From: Gnetum montanum
Lineage: Eukaryota > Streptophyta > Gnetopsida > Gnetales > Gnetaceae
Assembly: GCA_015680685.1 (NCBI GenBank)
Contig: MNCI01006604.1
Coordinates: forward strand, 62,001-126,000
Direction of reading: 5' to 3'
Length of the DNA: 64,000 bases
Shown here: in pieces, positions 1 to 11,958 of the stretch
Layout of the letters: every line of letters begins with the position of its first letter
Numbering within the stretch: position 1 is the first letter of the stretch
Translations under genes and position numbers: made by a program
Notes under the pieces: model-generated
The model's input: only the letters and a program-made list of their open reading frames with translations
What the model was told of the DNA's origin: nothing
The model's database searches: none

Positions 1-1400
1 TGGTTGCCTTGGTGCTAGAGTTGGTATCTTTGTTGTTATTTGGGGCATTGGGATGCCTAGCTGTCAACCCCTGGTCGATTACTTTGGCCTCTTTGGCTAT
101 AGTTTCCACCATCACATTTTTCTTTCCCTTGTTCTTGTCTCTCCTTGCATGATAATTTTTGTAGGCCACATATGCTAATTCCTTGCTAGCTTCTATCATG
201 TACTCTATGCTTTTGGCTTGAGTGAAGGCTTGGCTTAGGGATTGTAGGCCTAGGTATTATAGCTTCAACTTTATAAAGTTGTTAACTACACCCTTAAAAA
301 TGGCTAGGAGATTGTGCATCTTCTATCTACTTTTAGATTTTTTTTAGTGAGGCACTCCAATTTGAATGAATTTCTACATGGGCTTTAAGTTACCCTAATT
401 GACTTACATTAGTTTGTCTAAGGTTGTATTTGGCTTCAAATTATATTTGAAGCACATTACAGATTGGCTTAAGAGGTCCTCCAAAAAGGAGATAGAGCCT
501 CTAAGTAGCGCATGGTACCAATATAATGCTTTTCCAGTTGATGACATGGAGAACAAGTGCATGATCGCATTTGGCCATGCTGGTAATAGAAGGCACGCAA
601 ACCTAAAAATGATCAGATGCATATTGGGGTCTCCCTCATTGTTGTATTTAGTGAATTGAGCCATTAGGACCCCAATCGAAAGAGTTAGAGGTGGAACCGT
701 AGGAGTTATAAGGTTTTCTTTGTATAAGTCTACCACCTTAGAAATTTTAGAGGAGGTGGCTTTGAGTCACTTCACCTCTTTAGTCAAGCTTTGAATCAAC
801 TAGAACACTTGGTCTAAGTTTTGAGGTGCTCCAGCTAATTGAGCTAGTTGCACTATCTACTATTAGGCTAGCTATGTGGTGCATGACCTAGTTACTAGTT
901 GTGAAACTATGTGATGTGCTTGGTGTGTTGGTTGTGCTATGGGCATGGCAATTGAGGCAAGCAATGCATGTGTGGGTTGGGTCGACATTGAAGGAACCGA
1001 TGAGACAAGCAGGATGTAGGATGCATAAGTCATTTGGGACTTGGGGATAGGCCCTATGTGGGAATATGATTGAGCTAATGTAGTTTCTATGAGCAAAGAT
1101 GTTGAACAAGTTGTTATGATGCCACAAATGACAAGTTAATGGAAGCTAATGCATTGCTATTTTAGGCATTAAACTAGGCTTGATGAAGTGGTAAGGTGAT
1201 GTCGGTGCTATGACTATCTTAAGGAGAATGGGTGAACTAAACTAAGAAGGAGCTAGACTAGGGATTACTCATTGGAAGGTGGTATGGAAATGTCCCTCCT
1301 ACTTAGAGAAATCTTTGAACTCATCCTCTTCCTCTTATAGGGCTTCCTCATAATCTGTTCCTACATCACGCTCACCTACTTAGATGAGGTAGGTCAATAG
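1..1400 (-). pseudogene. Tat-lineage gag remnant (element E)
   Basis: The minus strand encodes a decayed Ty3/Gypsy gag (capsid) protein. The best stretch, 736-404, carries the capsid-core pattern KALYWYHALLRG followed by FKYNLKP, which matches element A gag (DWYRALPRN, FKYNLKPEATLDSL at 45345-44854) residue for residue in places. Downstream (400-1) the frame continues with stops as a lysine-rich tail like that of A. Upstream (1127-870) lies a His/Pro/Gln-rich stretch and an acidic EEEDEF-like segment near 1340, again in the order seen in A. Stops and frame breaks are frequent, so it cannot make a full protein. The rest of the element lies left of the window. Assignment to the Tat lineage is by resemblance to A. 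Confidence 0.75.
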
Positions 1401-1479
1401 CATGTAGACTATCATTCAAGAATAGTTTTTAGGTGCAACTATGTGGTAAAACAACAAAAAATGCAAGTGTGAAAAATGC

Positions 1480-1527
1480 AGAGAGAGTGAGAGAGTGAGA
1501 GAGAGAGAGATAGAGAGAGAGAAGAAG
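1480..1527. repeat. GA microsatellite
   Basis: An almost pure GAGA tract with a few T interruptions lies just upstream (in minus-strand sense) of the gag remnant, in what would be its 5' untranslated region. Stretches like this are common in plant retroelement leaders; no further function can be read from it. Confidence 0.85.
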
Positions 1528-2279
1528 AACACCACCGCAAATGGGGTTGACCATAGTTAACACCAAAAAGGGGTTAGAAGGTCCATGATGTATAATAGGT
1601 GTAGTGGACAACATATCCATAGTTTCAGAGGTGTCTAGTCACAAAGACTAGCATTCTACCAATATTTTTATGTCTATTGGGTTGGCCACTATGGTTTACC
1701 ATTGGTTGCAATGTTCTATTAGGCTGTGGGGGTCTATGGTGACCTATAAATTTGCATCTTCTTAGTTCACCAAAATGCATTTGGTTTTCTCCCAAGCGCT
1801 CCTTGGATTTTCCAATCCTTTGATTTTACAACCATGAAAAATTTGAGCATGCAAGTATTTATAGGTTTAGAATTAGTGAAAAATTTGGGATGACTACCAC
1901 ATGGTGGAAGGAATGGTTGGGACTACACTCAACATAGTCACTATTCATCTGGTGTACTGATGGGGTTGGTGGTGTTGTGCTTTGTTCTACTCTACTAGAC
2001 TCTGTGAGACTGTGAGACTGTGACTACACTGCCAACCACATATGTGTGCCAAGAAGATCACAAGGTACCTGAAAAATGAAAGCCAAATACTATACTTTAT
2101 GGGAATATGCTCTTTATGCTCTTACATAAGGTCAAGCATAGTTACAATTTTGGTGCAAAGGGAGATATAAAAATGAAGTATCTTGCTAAATACACTTTTT
2201 GAAGGTGATTTTACTACATTCTAGAGCTATGTAAATAATCATTGGTACACTTTGGAGGCTACTAGAGATTTTTCTGGTT
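1528..2279. other. Non-coding stretch, probable 5' UTR/LTR of element E
   Basis: No open frame of note on either strand. Its position upstream of the minus-strand gag remnant suggests leader or LTR sequence. A short tandem GAGACTGT motif occurs near 2000-2020. LTR ends could not be located because no second copy is present in the window. Confidence 0.4.
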
Positions 2280-2870
2280 GACTATGCTCTCTACGAGAGG
2301 TTGACTACACTCAGTGTTGGGGAGAGCATAGTTGTTAACACTGGTGAAATCTTTGAGAAAATGGATTTTTGCATACTATGCTCTCCATGTGAGGTTGACT
2401 ACACTCCCAACTAGGGGTGAGTGTAGTGTCAAAACTTAGCAAAATTTGTGAAAAGTGGACTTCTACTGACTACGCTCTCCACAAGAGGCTAACTACACTC
2501 TCCACTGGGGTAGAGTGTAGTGTCAACACTTAGAAAAAATTTGCAAAATTATCCTTCTTGCTGACTATGCTCTCCATGAGATGTTGAATATGCTTTCCAT
2601 GAGAGGTTGACTACACTTCCATCTAGGGAAGAGCATAGTCTCAACACTTAGCCAAAATTTTTGCAAAACTAGCCTTCTTACTGACTACACTCTCTATGAG
2701 AGGTTGACTATGCTTCAATTTGGGGGAGAGTGTAGTCTCAACACTTAGCAAACTTTGCAAAAGGTAGTCTTCCTACTAACAATTCTCTCCATGAGAGGCT
2801 AACTATTCTCTCAATTGGGGGAGAGTGTAGTATCAACACTCAGCCAAATTTGCAAAAATGGGAAGCCATA
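2280..2870. repeat. ~95-bp minisatellite, six copies
   Basis: Six degenerate head-to-tail units begin near 2280, 2378, 2471, 2566, 2685 and 2779. Each starts with a CTATGCTCTCCATGAGAGG-like segment, then GTTGACTACACTC, a G-rich GGGGGAGAGTGTAGT block and TCAACACTTAGCAAAA. Five units are 93-98 bp and the fourth is about 119 bp because of an internal partial duplication. Within each unit the segments CTATGCTCTCC and GGGAGAGTGTAG are near reverse complements, so each can fold as a hairpin. Confidence 0.85.
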
Positions 2871-2879
2871 GTCTAGATT

Positions 2880-3583
2880 TGATGGTGTTTCACTAATACG
2901 TAAGAAAAGTATTAAAAACCACTTGTATTGGATGAACCATGCTAGGCGGTCTCAGCCACACTAGCCAACATAGTCCCCAATGAGATTAATAGGGTTTTGA
3001 TGATCAGATGACATAAATAGCCTTCCAAACTACATTTCTGACCTTTGCATATCTCTAGAATTACTAGTCATTCCATAATATTGAGTAACTAGGGAAAATT
3101 AGGTAAAAGCCTATTATAATATTACAACCATGCTAAGGAGCATCCTAACCATGCTGGCTAGCATGGACCTAGTGTGATTGGATGGGGTTTAATCACTAAA
3201 TCCCATAAATAACCTTCCAAAAAATACATATTAGCCTCCATACCTTCCTAGAGTCTTCAAAACCTTCCAGAACATGTTGAAGGATGCAAAAATTTATTAT
3301 ATTAGAGAAATAATGCTAAAACCCCCTCATCCATGCTAGCCAACATGATCCTATCATGGCTTCTTGGATTTTGACCATTGTAAAGTCAATTAAGCATTTG
3401 AAAATCTTCAAAGTGATGAAGAATAGCTTTTAGACATTTCTAGGGCCTCGAAGAATCCTAAGACACCAAATAACAAGAAAAAATAAGTTAAATTTCATTT
3501 CAACCATCCTAGCCATGCTGGGGAAGTCCCCATATTTGTTGGCCATCATGGTTCCAATGTGGATGCCCTATAGAAAACCAAAA
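2880..3583. repeat. Left part of a ~190-bp degenerate tandem array
   Basis: Units share an inverted-repeat core related to CATGCTAGCTAGCATGG. Cores lie near 2945, 3150, 3333 and 3515, about 180-200 bp apart, separated by AT-rich sequence with CCTTCCAAA-like and 'cataaataacc'-like blocks. The array stops where element G begins and resumes after its right target-site duplication at 9527, so it was continuous before that insertion. No coding potential. Confidence 0.7.
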
Positions 3584-3588
3584 ATAGA

Positions 3589-4471
3589 TGATGAGTGGCG
3601 AGGTACCCCTACACTCAACCATATCAATATAAGCATGTATGCATGATCCAATCAAACTTTGTAGATGGACTAGTTGTAGTATCTAGATAGTTATATGTTG
3701 ATCACAATTTGCTATCTTCCCACCTGGACTACTATTCGCTTATCATGTATGGTTTAGTCCAGAGCAAGACGAATGATGTGATCCTAAACTAGTGCTACTC
3801 CTAGAGACAATGGAAAATAATCTTGATTAAACTAATAAGCAATAGGAAATGAATTCTAAGCTAGCCTAAGTGTGATGAGCATCTATCCTTAATCATATGT
3901 ACACATCTTGGACCTTGTGTACTACTTTTTGGATTACCAAGCACACATTACTTGAGCACTTCTAGATATGCTACTGGGTTACCAAGTAGTCACACTTCAA
4001 TGTTTGTGATTAAGGCATAGTCATTCTACATTTAACAACAAGAATAGTAAATGATGGTAAAGAAATATTAACTAAGAAAATAATAATTAATAATAACAAT
4101 TAAATAATTAAAACTAAGTGAATGCTACAATGATGGAGTAATCTTGATCTTTATTGCCAATCATGTGCGTGTCCAAGTACATCACACTCAAATAAAGGTT
4201 CCATATAATTACAAGCATCACACTATGGCATGCACTTGGAAAAATAGTCTAACTCCTACAGAAAAAAAATGCAAGAGCTTCACTACAACTTGACAAAAAG
4301 CTCCCTAAATGAAGTTGATGCATGCATATTTATAGCAAAAAATGAACTCTACATTGTTGAGGCCACATCAACGCGTGGAAAGATAGGTCAATGGGGTTAC
4401 ATTGATGTGGCCATGTTGACAGAGCTTTGTTGATGTAGCCCAATCGATGTTGTCCACTAGATGCTTCATCA
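3589..4471 (-). repeat. Element G 3' LTR
   Basis: 883-bp copy of the C/G-family LTR, aligned along its length with 8661-9521. On the plus strand it starts TGATGAGTGG and ends CTTCATCA, giving TGATGA termini in inverted orientation. An AT-rich run lies in the middle (4076-4110). Compared with the 5' copy there are scattered substitutions and small indels, many of them C/T or G/A changes. Confidence 0.88.
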
Positions 4472-4484
4472 TACCCCCACAACT
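4472..4484 (-). promoter_or_regulatory. Element G polypurine tract
   Basis: On the minus strand the sequence immediately before the 3' LTR is GTTGTGGGGGTA, a G-rich tract in the place where plus-strand synthesis is primed. Its position next to TGATGAAG supports the LTR boundary. Confidence 0.7.
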
Positions 4485-6600
4485 AAGTAACAACTCATCT
4501 TCGAGTCAAATAAAATGAGAACAAGTGTAATTAATTACATAGTGGATAGGTATGGGATTATTAACTACTAGGAATTTACTCATGTTGTAGTGTGGAATTA
4601 AACAAAAAAAAATTGGGACATAGACACAAAGTGCAGAATGAAAAATTATTGAAACTCATGTGGTTCTTGGCAATGGTAGGTCCTCCAATGGGAATCTTTC
4701 CCTAATTTTGTGCTCCAAGCTTTGGGAATGGATGTCTCTGGAGGAGCACCTAAAGCTTTTCTTGTTTGATCCATGGGTCATGTGTCGTCCATGCTAATGT
4801 TCCAATATTTGATGGATTCAGCACCTTCCATGGGCATAAAAATTGTGATAACATTTGATTGGCCTTGACATACTATGTTGCAAATAGCCATCATTCCTCT
4901 TCATAGGCTTTGGCCCTAACCTCTCCACCTTTTTCTTGGTCATATTGTGTAGTGACAGGAGTTTCCTAATGGATGATGAATGATTGTGCCTCCTAATTTG
5001 CATGTTCTACAAGAGGTCTTTGGCCTCTACCTCCTCTTGGGCATTTAGTTATACCTTAAGAAGGTCCTCCTTGCTATCCTCTTTTAGGGACCATTTGTAA
5101 TCACACAAGGACCAATTGTTAGTAATGTTGTTTAAAGAAACTAAGTTATCTTATACCTTATTCATTGCTTTTAATAAATGTTTAATTCATTGCTTAGTGT
5201 GATTCTAGAGTTAGAGATTTTTCAAGGAAGGTGCCCTAAAAGTTTAATGTCAAACTTGATCTATTTAGGTGATACATAAAAAGAACATGTACTAATTCTG
5301 AGGAACATTTGATAAAATGATAGAATATATTTGGTAATGGAGCACTCAAAAGGTATAAAATGATGTGGTGGTGTGCAATAAGTACAAATTACAAAAGTCA
5401 TGCAAGTGGGTCTTCCCAGAAGTAGGTTTCTACCCATCATGCCTTTATGTAAACACACCTAGAAATGTCCGTAGGCACTAAAAGGGTTAAATGTAATCGA
5501 TACCAGTGGAACAAAACATAGACACATGTAAATACCACCATGATGAGGCATGAGTTCAATGCTACACAAGACATGAGTCAAAAATTCATGAACAGAGAGA
5601 TGAGGTGAATTGTAGAAGGGATTGTAGAGGTTGGGACATGAAGTAACTAACCCAGGGCATAATGAATCCTGAGTGTAGGGTGTGATTAATGTGTCATTAT
5701 CCTATCGCTTCAAACTTAAGAGCAAGTCCATTCCTTCAATCATCCAATGATGGGCAACCATAAGAGCACCATGATACCAGGGCGTACGATCACTTGGCAT
5801 TTTGTCCAAGGGATGAGTGATTTGGAATTTCTATATGGCACATTTTTTTCTTGATCTTTTATTTTGCTCTCATTTTTTTGTTTTTTTCCTTTCTAGCCAC
5901 TTTGGCACTTTGTCCTTTCCAATTAATGAACTAGAGAAGCCGTCAACCTTTAGGCATGGGTGGATGTCTTTCCAATGGGACCCCCAGAATAGTATTAAGT
6001 TTCTTTATTGAGTACCTTTATTACTATTACTCCCATTTTTTGTTAGATCTACAAGGATCTTAGTACAATTAAGTTGCATGATAGCACCCATAGATGTCAC
6101 CAAAAATAATCCACAAGTCCCCTTGATGTCACACCCTAGCCATTTCTTATTAGTCCATAATTTTTTGCTCTAGGCATAATGAGGACAAAATTACTTTTAA
6201 GTTTTCATGATGACAAGAATATCATTGTAGCCATAGTAGAACCTCTTATTAATAGAATGGTTCGGTGGATGTGGTGGACTTGCTATCTAAATAATTAGTC
6301 ACCTAAGACTTGATAACATAGAACAACACCTCAACCAACGAGTTAGATGAGTGTTTTATTCAGAGATGAGATTACCCATAAAAAGCTAACAAGATAAAAT
6401 AATAAATAAAAATATAAAACAACAAATGGAAATATGAAAAACTAGAAAAACAAAAAAACAAAAAAAAATTCTAAAATTGAAGAAAAGAAAAGAAAATATT
6501 ATTTTTTTATTAGAATGGAGGGTATTCCCCATCACTAAACTTTTGATCATGGTGAGAATTAATAAATGGAAGATATAGATCCATGCATTTTGGAAATATT
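4485..6600 (-). other. Element G internal region without recognisable domain
   Basis: About 2.1 kb between gag and the 3' LTR. The minus strand shows short lysine/glutamate-rich pieces (for example within 5060-4818) that read like worn coiled-coil coding sequence, and AT-rich spacers. No RT, RNase H or integrase motif was found in any frame. It may be the remnant of the extra ORF that Athila-like elements carry after integrase; this is inference. Confidence 0.5.
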
Positions 6601-6605
6601 GGGAC

Positions 6606-8558
6606 TCAGTAATATCCAAACCATTGGGTGTCTTTTGATGTGGTGGTTGAAATGTACCTAGATTTGGGTGCACACACTTGATTAATGTAGGCATAGTGGG
6701 GAAAATTATAAGATGTGGTTAATTGATAAGGAGTTGACCCACTATGGCACCTATGACCATAAGATGGTATGCAAGGATAGATATGTCTCTCAATGTAGTT
6801 ATATTCATTAGGCCACATGGTAGCTGGAGTATTGATTAATGGCCCTAATAAGATAACAAGAGGCATTATGTTCGAGGAGGCAGATGCATCACAATGTTGA
6901 ACTTGTGTTGGGTTGGAGGATGTAGTGCTTTTGGAAGCATGTTGTCTCTTTCTTTTGTTGTGCCTCAAGAAAGGATGCTTCTGATGTTGTAGAGGATCTC
7001 CACTACTATTGATTGTAGTAGCACAAGTAATGTTTGTGGGTTGCTGCTATGGTGAAAAACCTTTTAGCACAACCTATGGTGATGTAGAAGGAGGTGAAGG
7101 GTGAGAATATTGAGGGTGAGAAGAAGTGCAAGGAACATGAGGTGGTCATCTTGTTGGAGAGGACATGGGTTGATAATACTTAGGAGAGGATGTTGATGTA
7201 GTTGGGAAAATAGGATATTGGACATAATAAGCACTTGAGTTTAGATGGTATGAAGGGTATGACCAGTTTGATAGCGGCCTCCCCCACGACTGCAGTTTTT
7301 GCCACTATGATTGAACACAATATTTTTGTACAAACTCTGGATGTAGCATTCCTCCCCAATGCTCATGTAAATGTGACAAGATTTGGCATTAACCTTTGGG
7401 GTGATTGTAGAAGAAAATGTTACATTGTTATGTATGATTGGTAGTTGAGTTCTTATCCTTATTCTCTTCAACCATTTTTTCCGTTTGTCTAGTGGTGTTC
7501 TATCCTTCTTCTTGGTTTGTCATGGTTTTACCTCTAATAGTGTTGGCATATTCTCCACCTTTTTCATGTATCCATTCTATAATCTTATTAATCTTTGCCT
7601 CAATTTCATCTAGTGATTGTAGTATTGGCAAATATTATTCCACCTCCTTGAGGTGAGTTGATTTCTCCTCTTCATGATCATGGACCTTTACTAGTTTGAG
7701 ATTTTGGTCTCATTGAGAGCTTTCAACATTCTTCCATTTATTCATTTCTCCTTCTTCTTTTTCTACTTGCTTAATATGCTCTTGGAATTGATGGGTTTGT
7801 AGCTCATATAGTTGACCTTAGGCATACATCCCTAGGGTTTCCCTTGTTTCATTACAAAGCACATCCATGATGTGGTACATTAGCCTTTCCTTGAAGAATC
7901 CATGGCCTTGGAAATTATTTAACAATGAATAGTATCTTTCTAAGGCCATGTCCAAGGGTTCATGTTGTGCTTGTTTCCATTCTTGGATTTGTTTCCTCAA
8001 GGCTAATACTCTTACGTGGGTTTGATATCTTTCATTAAAGAGTTCTACCATTGTCAACCAACATAAAATTGATTTTGGTCTTAAGGACCTATACCAAACT
8101 TTTGCTTGGCCAACAAGTGTAGTAGGAAAGAAATTAAGTTTTTTTCATCCATTATCAATATTGTTTCATACACAGGAATCATGGAAGGCTTGTAAATAAT
8201 GTTGCAGATCTAAATCATAGCTGTTTAAAAACTTGGAAATGTTTTTTAGATCAAGCCTGGGTAGATGGCTTTCCTCTCGATGCTTGCAGGATATTTGAAT
8301 AGCCTCTTGTATATGAATTAGGCTCTTAGTGGCCAAAAAGGGTTTATTGTCACTAGGTAAGTTATGAATTTGTGAGTTGGGATGATGTTGTCTTTGTTTA
8401 CATACATAGGAGACCCCTGCATAAGATTGAGTACTCCAAACTTTATCTTCGTCATCATATAATTCATTGGTTCTCCAATGAATTACCTTACTAGTTGTTG
8501 CATTGTCATAGTCTTTTGAGAGATACATTGTGATGAATTGTGTGTGGCTTATTTGCAA
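6606..8558 (-). pseudogene. Element G gag
   Basis: Minus-strand gag broken by stops but readable in one frame across 8558-7818. The capsid core runs through 8130-7820 with FFPTTLVGQAKVWYRSL, then a helical segment ending RETLGMY. This is the classic F-P-x-T-L-x-G-x-A-x-x-W-Y capsid pattern of Ty3/Gypsy gag. Downstream comes an acidic, glutamine-rich stretch and then a His/Pro/Ser-rich tail (7240-6606). No CCHC zinc knuckle is visible. Frame-preserving stops at 8166 and nearby show decay. The protein would package element RNA; in a gag-only element it is the one product made in cis. Confidence 0.75.
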
Positions 8559-8641
8559 TTACTTTCTTTCTAAAAGATATATCATCAAGGCTTTGTTACA
8601 GCGATCTTGGATGATGCAACTAATCTAAATAACTAGCACCA

Positions 8642-8659
8642 TCCCTAGCAATGGTGCCA
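8642..8659 (-). promoter_or_regulatory. Element G primer binding site, tRNA-Asp type
   Basis: Read on the minus strand, one base after the 5' LTR: TGGCACCATTGCTAGGGA. The plant tRNA-Asp primer site is TGGCGCCGTTGCCGGGGA; every difference here is a C-to-T or G-to-A change at CpG or CCG context, as expected from methylation decay. The site fixes the orientation of the element and supports kinship with Athila. Confidence 0.85.
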
Positions 8660-8660
8660 A

Positions 8661-9521
8661 TGATGAGTGGAAAGGTACCCCTACACTCAACCATATGAAT
8701 ACAAGTGTGTATGCATGATCTAGTCGAACTCTATAGATAGTTACATGTTGATTGCAGTTCACTATCTTCCCACTTGGACTAGTATTCACTTATCATGTAT
8801 GGTTTAGTCTAGAGTAAGGTGAATAATGTGATCCTAAACTAGTGCTACTCCTAGAGACAATGGAAAATAATCTTGATTAAACTAATAAGAAATAGGAAAT
8901 GAAGTCTAAGCTAGCCTAATTGTGATGAGCATCCATCATTAATCATCCATACACATCTTGGACCTTGTGTACTACTTTTGGGATTACCAAGTGCACATTA
9001 CTTGAGCACTCCTAGATACACTAGTGGATTACCAAGTAGTTACACTTCAATGTTCATGATTAAGTTGTACTCATTCCAAATTTAACAATAGGAATAGTAA
9101 ATGATGGTAAAGAAATATTAACTAGGAAAAAAACAATTAACAATAACAATTAAACAATTAAAACTAAGTGAATGTTGTAATGATGGAGTAATCTTAATCT
9201 TTATTGTTGATCATGTGTGTGTCCAAGTACATCACACTCAAATAAAGGTTCCATACAATTACAAGCATCACATTGTGGCATGCACTTGGGAAAATGGTAT
9301 AACTCCTAAGGAAACAAACTATAAGAGCTTTGCTACAACTTAACAAAAAGGTCCCTAAATGCAGTAGGTGCATGCATATTTATAGTGAAAAATGAACTAT
9401 ACATTGATGAGGCCACATCAATGTGTGGAAAGATGGATTGATGGGATCACATTGATGTAGCCGCATTGATGGGGCTTCATCGACATGGCCCAGTCAATGC
9501 TATCCACTAGATGCTTCATTA
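8661..9521 (-). repeat. Element G 5' LTR
   Basis: 861-bp partner of 3589-4471, in the same orientation. It ends CTTCATTA on the plus strand instead of CTTCATCA, one base changed at the terminus. The primer site abuts its inner end and ATAGG its outer end. Confidence 0.88.
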
Positions 9522-9526
9522 ATAGG

Positions 9527-10930
9527 CCATAAACAAGCCAAATTGAAATCCTAGTGCAACATACCCAAAACCCTATTGGAGCCTCCAAAGACCATAAAAC
9601 CCCAAAAAATGAATTAAAAATGATAAACCCCCATCATTTCCCCCTCATCCACATTGGAACCATACTAGAAAGCATGGTCTAGGGGGTATGAGCATATTGA
9701 GACACAAACAACCTTCAAAATTGACAATTATGAGTCAAAAACCTATCCATGAATACCAAAAACCCTAGGAACCCAAAAATATAATTAATTCATCATCAAA
9801 ACTCACCAAAAGCTAAAATCAAAATGTAGCCACACTGAGGAGGGATAGAGCCATGCTAGCTAGTGTGACTCCAGTGTGGTTGAGATTCCAAACTAGTTTT
9901 GCTAGCATCACAATACTCCAAATGACCTAGAACTTGACTCAAGATGGCCATAGCTTTGTTAGAGACTTTAGAAATCATAAAATCTATAAATTAGGTAAAA
10001 AATGAAAAATATTCATCATGCCACCCCTCTCCCTACATCCATGTTGGGACTATGTTGACTAGTGTAGCCTAGGGGGTATGATCATATTAATTATCAAAAC
10101 CCTTCAAACTCAACAATTTCAAGCCTAAACCCTGGCCATGAACATTAGAAATCCTAGGAGCTTAAAAAAAATTTCAATTTTCCATGAAAACTCACCAAAA
10201 ATCAAGACTCAAGTGTAACTACACTTGGGAGGACAAATGCCATGCTGGCTAGCATGACTCCAAGGTAGTTGGAATTCCAAGAAAGTTGTACTAGAATTAC
10301 CTCACTCCAAATGACCTAGAACTTGACTAGGGAATCCTAGAAACCTAAGAATTTGAAACTAGCTACAATTTGGCTATTTTGATCATGGAAATGTCATGTT
10401 TTATCATCCACATTTAGGCTACCTCCAACGATGCTAGCTAGCATGGCTCTAGAAGGTAAGGTATCAAAATAAAATTTTGGTAGCATTTTTTATGCTTCAA
10501 ATGATAAATTCATAGTCCTAATGTCCCTTTACTGCCTTAGGAAGCCAACGAAATACAAAATTCAACCATGGAATGCCACAAACTTAGTTTTATCCTAAAA
10601 CCACACTAGGGCTACACTAGCCAACGTAGTCCCAAAGTGCATAGCATGTAGTCATTGTGAACTCCAAAGGCTTAAATTGACACCAAAATTGATAAATCAT
10701 TGTCCACAATCCACTAGGTTGCTAATATAGATCATCAAAATCCCAAAACTAGCCATAATGAACCTAGGATCATACATGTTGATACTATCCATGCTAGGTC
10801 TTATCCTACTCATGTTGGCCAACGTGGATCTAGCATGGGTCTAGTGTGGATGCCAAAAGGAGTCATGTTTTGGCCTTTAAAGAAACTCAAAATAACCTCT
10901 CTAGGTGACCAAACTCCCATGTCAACCCTA
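9527..10930. repeat. Right part of the ~190-bp degenerate tandem array
   Basis: Continuation of the array interrupted at 3583. Cores resembling CATGCTAGCTAGCATGG lie near 9670, 9855, 10045, 10240, 10435, 10615 and 10805, a spacing of about 180-195 bp. One core (10423-10440) is almost a perfect palindrome. Spacers share CCTAGAAACC-, GACCTAGAACTTGACT- and CACCAAAA-like blocks. No coding potential. Confidence 0.7.
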
Positions 10931-11940
10931 TAGCCTCCCATCATGGCCTACTTAGGCCTAAAGCTAGAAAACGTTAATTTTGATTAAGCAATATTAACAT
11001 GTTTTACTCCATGTAATCTATCCTAATTAGTTTGACCTTGTTCCATTGAGTTTCAAATTTTTTTGACCTTTTTTCCCATCACTAACCTTTATTGTTATAG
11101 CATTTGATGTCACTTGGATTCATTTCCACCATTTAGCCTTGTTCCATCTTGTCTATCATATTTTATTTTAACTCGATCGTTACATGCCTTTATCATGGTA
11201 TTACTTTGCTTTACCAAATCTTTCCTTACTTCTACTTCATAATAACCTTTCCTAATGAAGTAGTCCACTATCATAACTTGCCAAGACCTAAAACTAGCAA
11301 CACCATGGCTTGCTAAGGCATAAAACTAGCAAAATCTAATCCTAATTGATCAATATTGATCATGTTTTATCCCATGTTACCTACCTTGACTGGTTTGGCC
11401 TTGTTTCATTATATTGTAATTTGGTTTGACCTTGGTTTGCATTATTGAACTTTTTTGCCCTATCATTTGATGTTTCTTGAATTCATTTTTGTCATTTTCT
11501 TATCTTATGAGCCTTGTTCCACACAAATGTTCCTATCCTTTGACATCTTTTGACCTTAATGAACTTGGTTTGACATTAGTTAATACCATTAAACATCATT
11601 GTGACCTTGTTTGACCTTCTAAAACATTATTTAATGGGGTCTAACCATAATTTGGCCTTAGTTGACCATCATCTAACCTTCATTTTATTGCATTCAACCA
11701 TAGTTTGGCCTTCATTTGACCTTATGTAGCCTTTGTTTCATCATATTTTTCTCACCTCTCTTATAGCCTTTGTTGGCCTAGTTTAAACCTTTTTTGACCA
11801 TAAAATGATATGTTTTGACTTATCCATGCATTATTGCTAGAGTATTTTACACTATGTTAGCATTATTTGCTAATTGTTTCACATAGGTGTTGCTTAATGT
11901 GCTTATGGTTGATATGTAGGATTGGAGTATGGACATCTGA
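10931..11940. repeat. TTGACC-rich non-coding region with ~360-bp duplication
   Basis: Two related segments begin near 10940 and 11297: both run from 'atggc..gctaaggc' through a TTGATCAATATTGATCATGTTTTA-like block to 'tttgaccttg'. After them the motif TTGACC recurs about ten times up to 11800. No convincing ORF on either strand. It may be LTR or leader sequence of the Tat element whose pol fragment follows. Confidence 0.55.
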
Positions 11941-11958
11941 AGGAAAGCTAGTTTACCT

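Larger units (their letters stand above)
3584..9526 (-). mobile_element. Element G: non-autonomous gag-only LTR retrotransposon with TSD
   Basis: A 5.9-kb element (3589-9521) in minus orientation, flanked by ATAGA (3584-3588) and ATAGG (9522-9526), a 5-bp target-site duplication with one mismatch. The LTRs (883 and 861 bp) begin TGATGAAGCATC and end CCACTCATCA in element sense. The internal 4.2 kb holds a primer site, a gag frame and a Pro/Ser-rich region, but no protease, reverse transcriptase, RNase H or integrase signature on either strand. This fits the class described in plants as TR-GAG elements. The LTR is the same family as that of the Athila-like element C (19984-20132 plus 28404-29077), which is the likely helper family; Athila also uses a tRNA-Asp primer. 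Confidence 0.85.
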
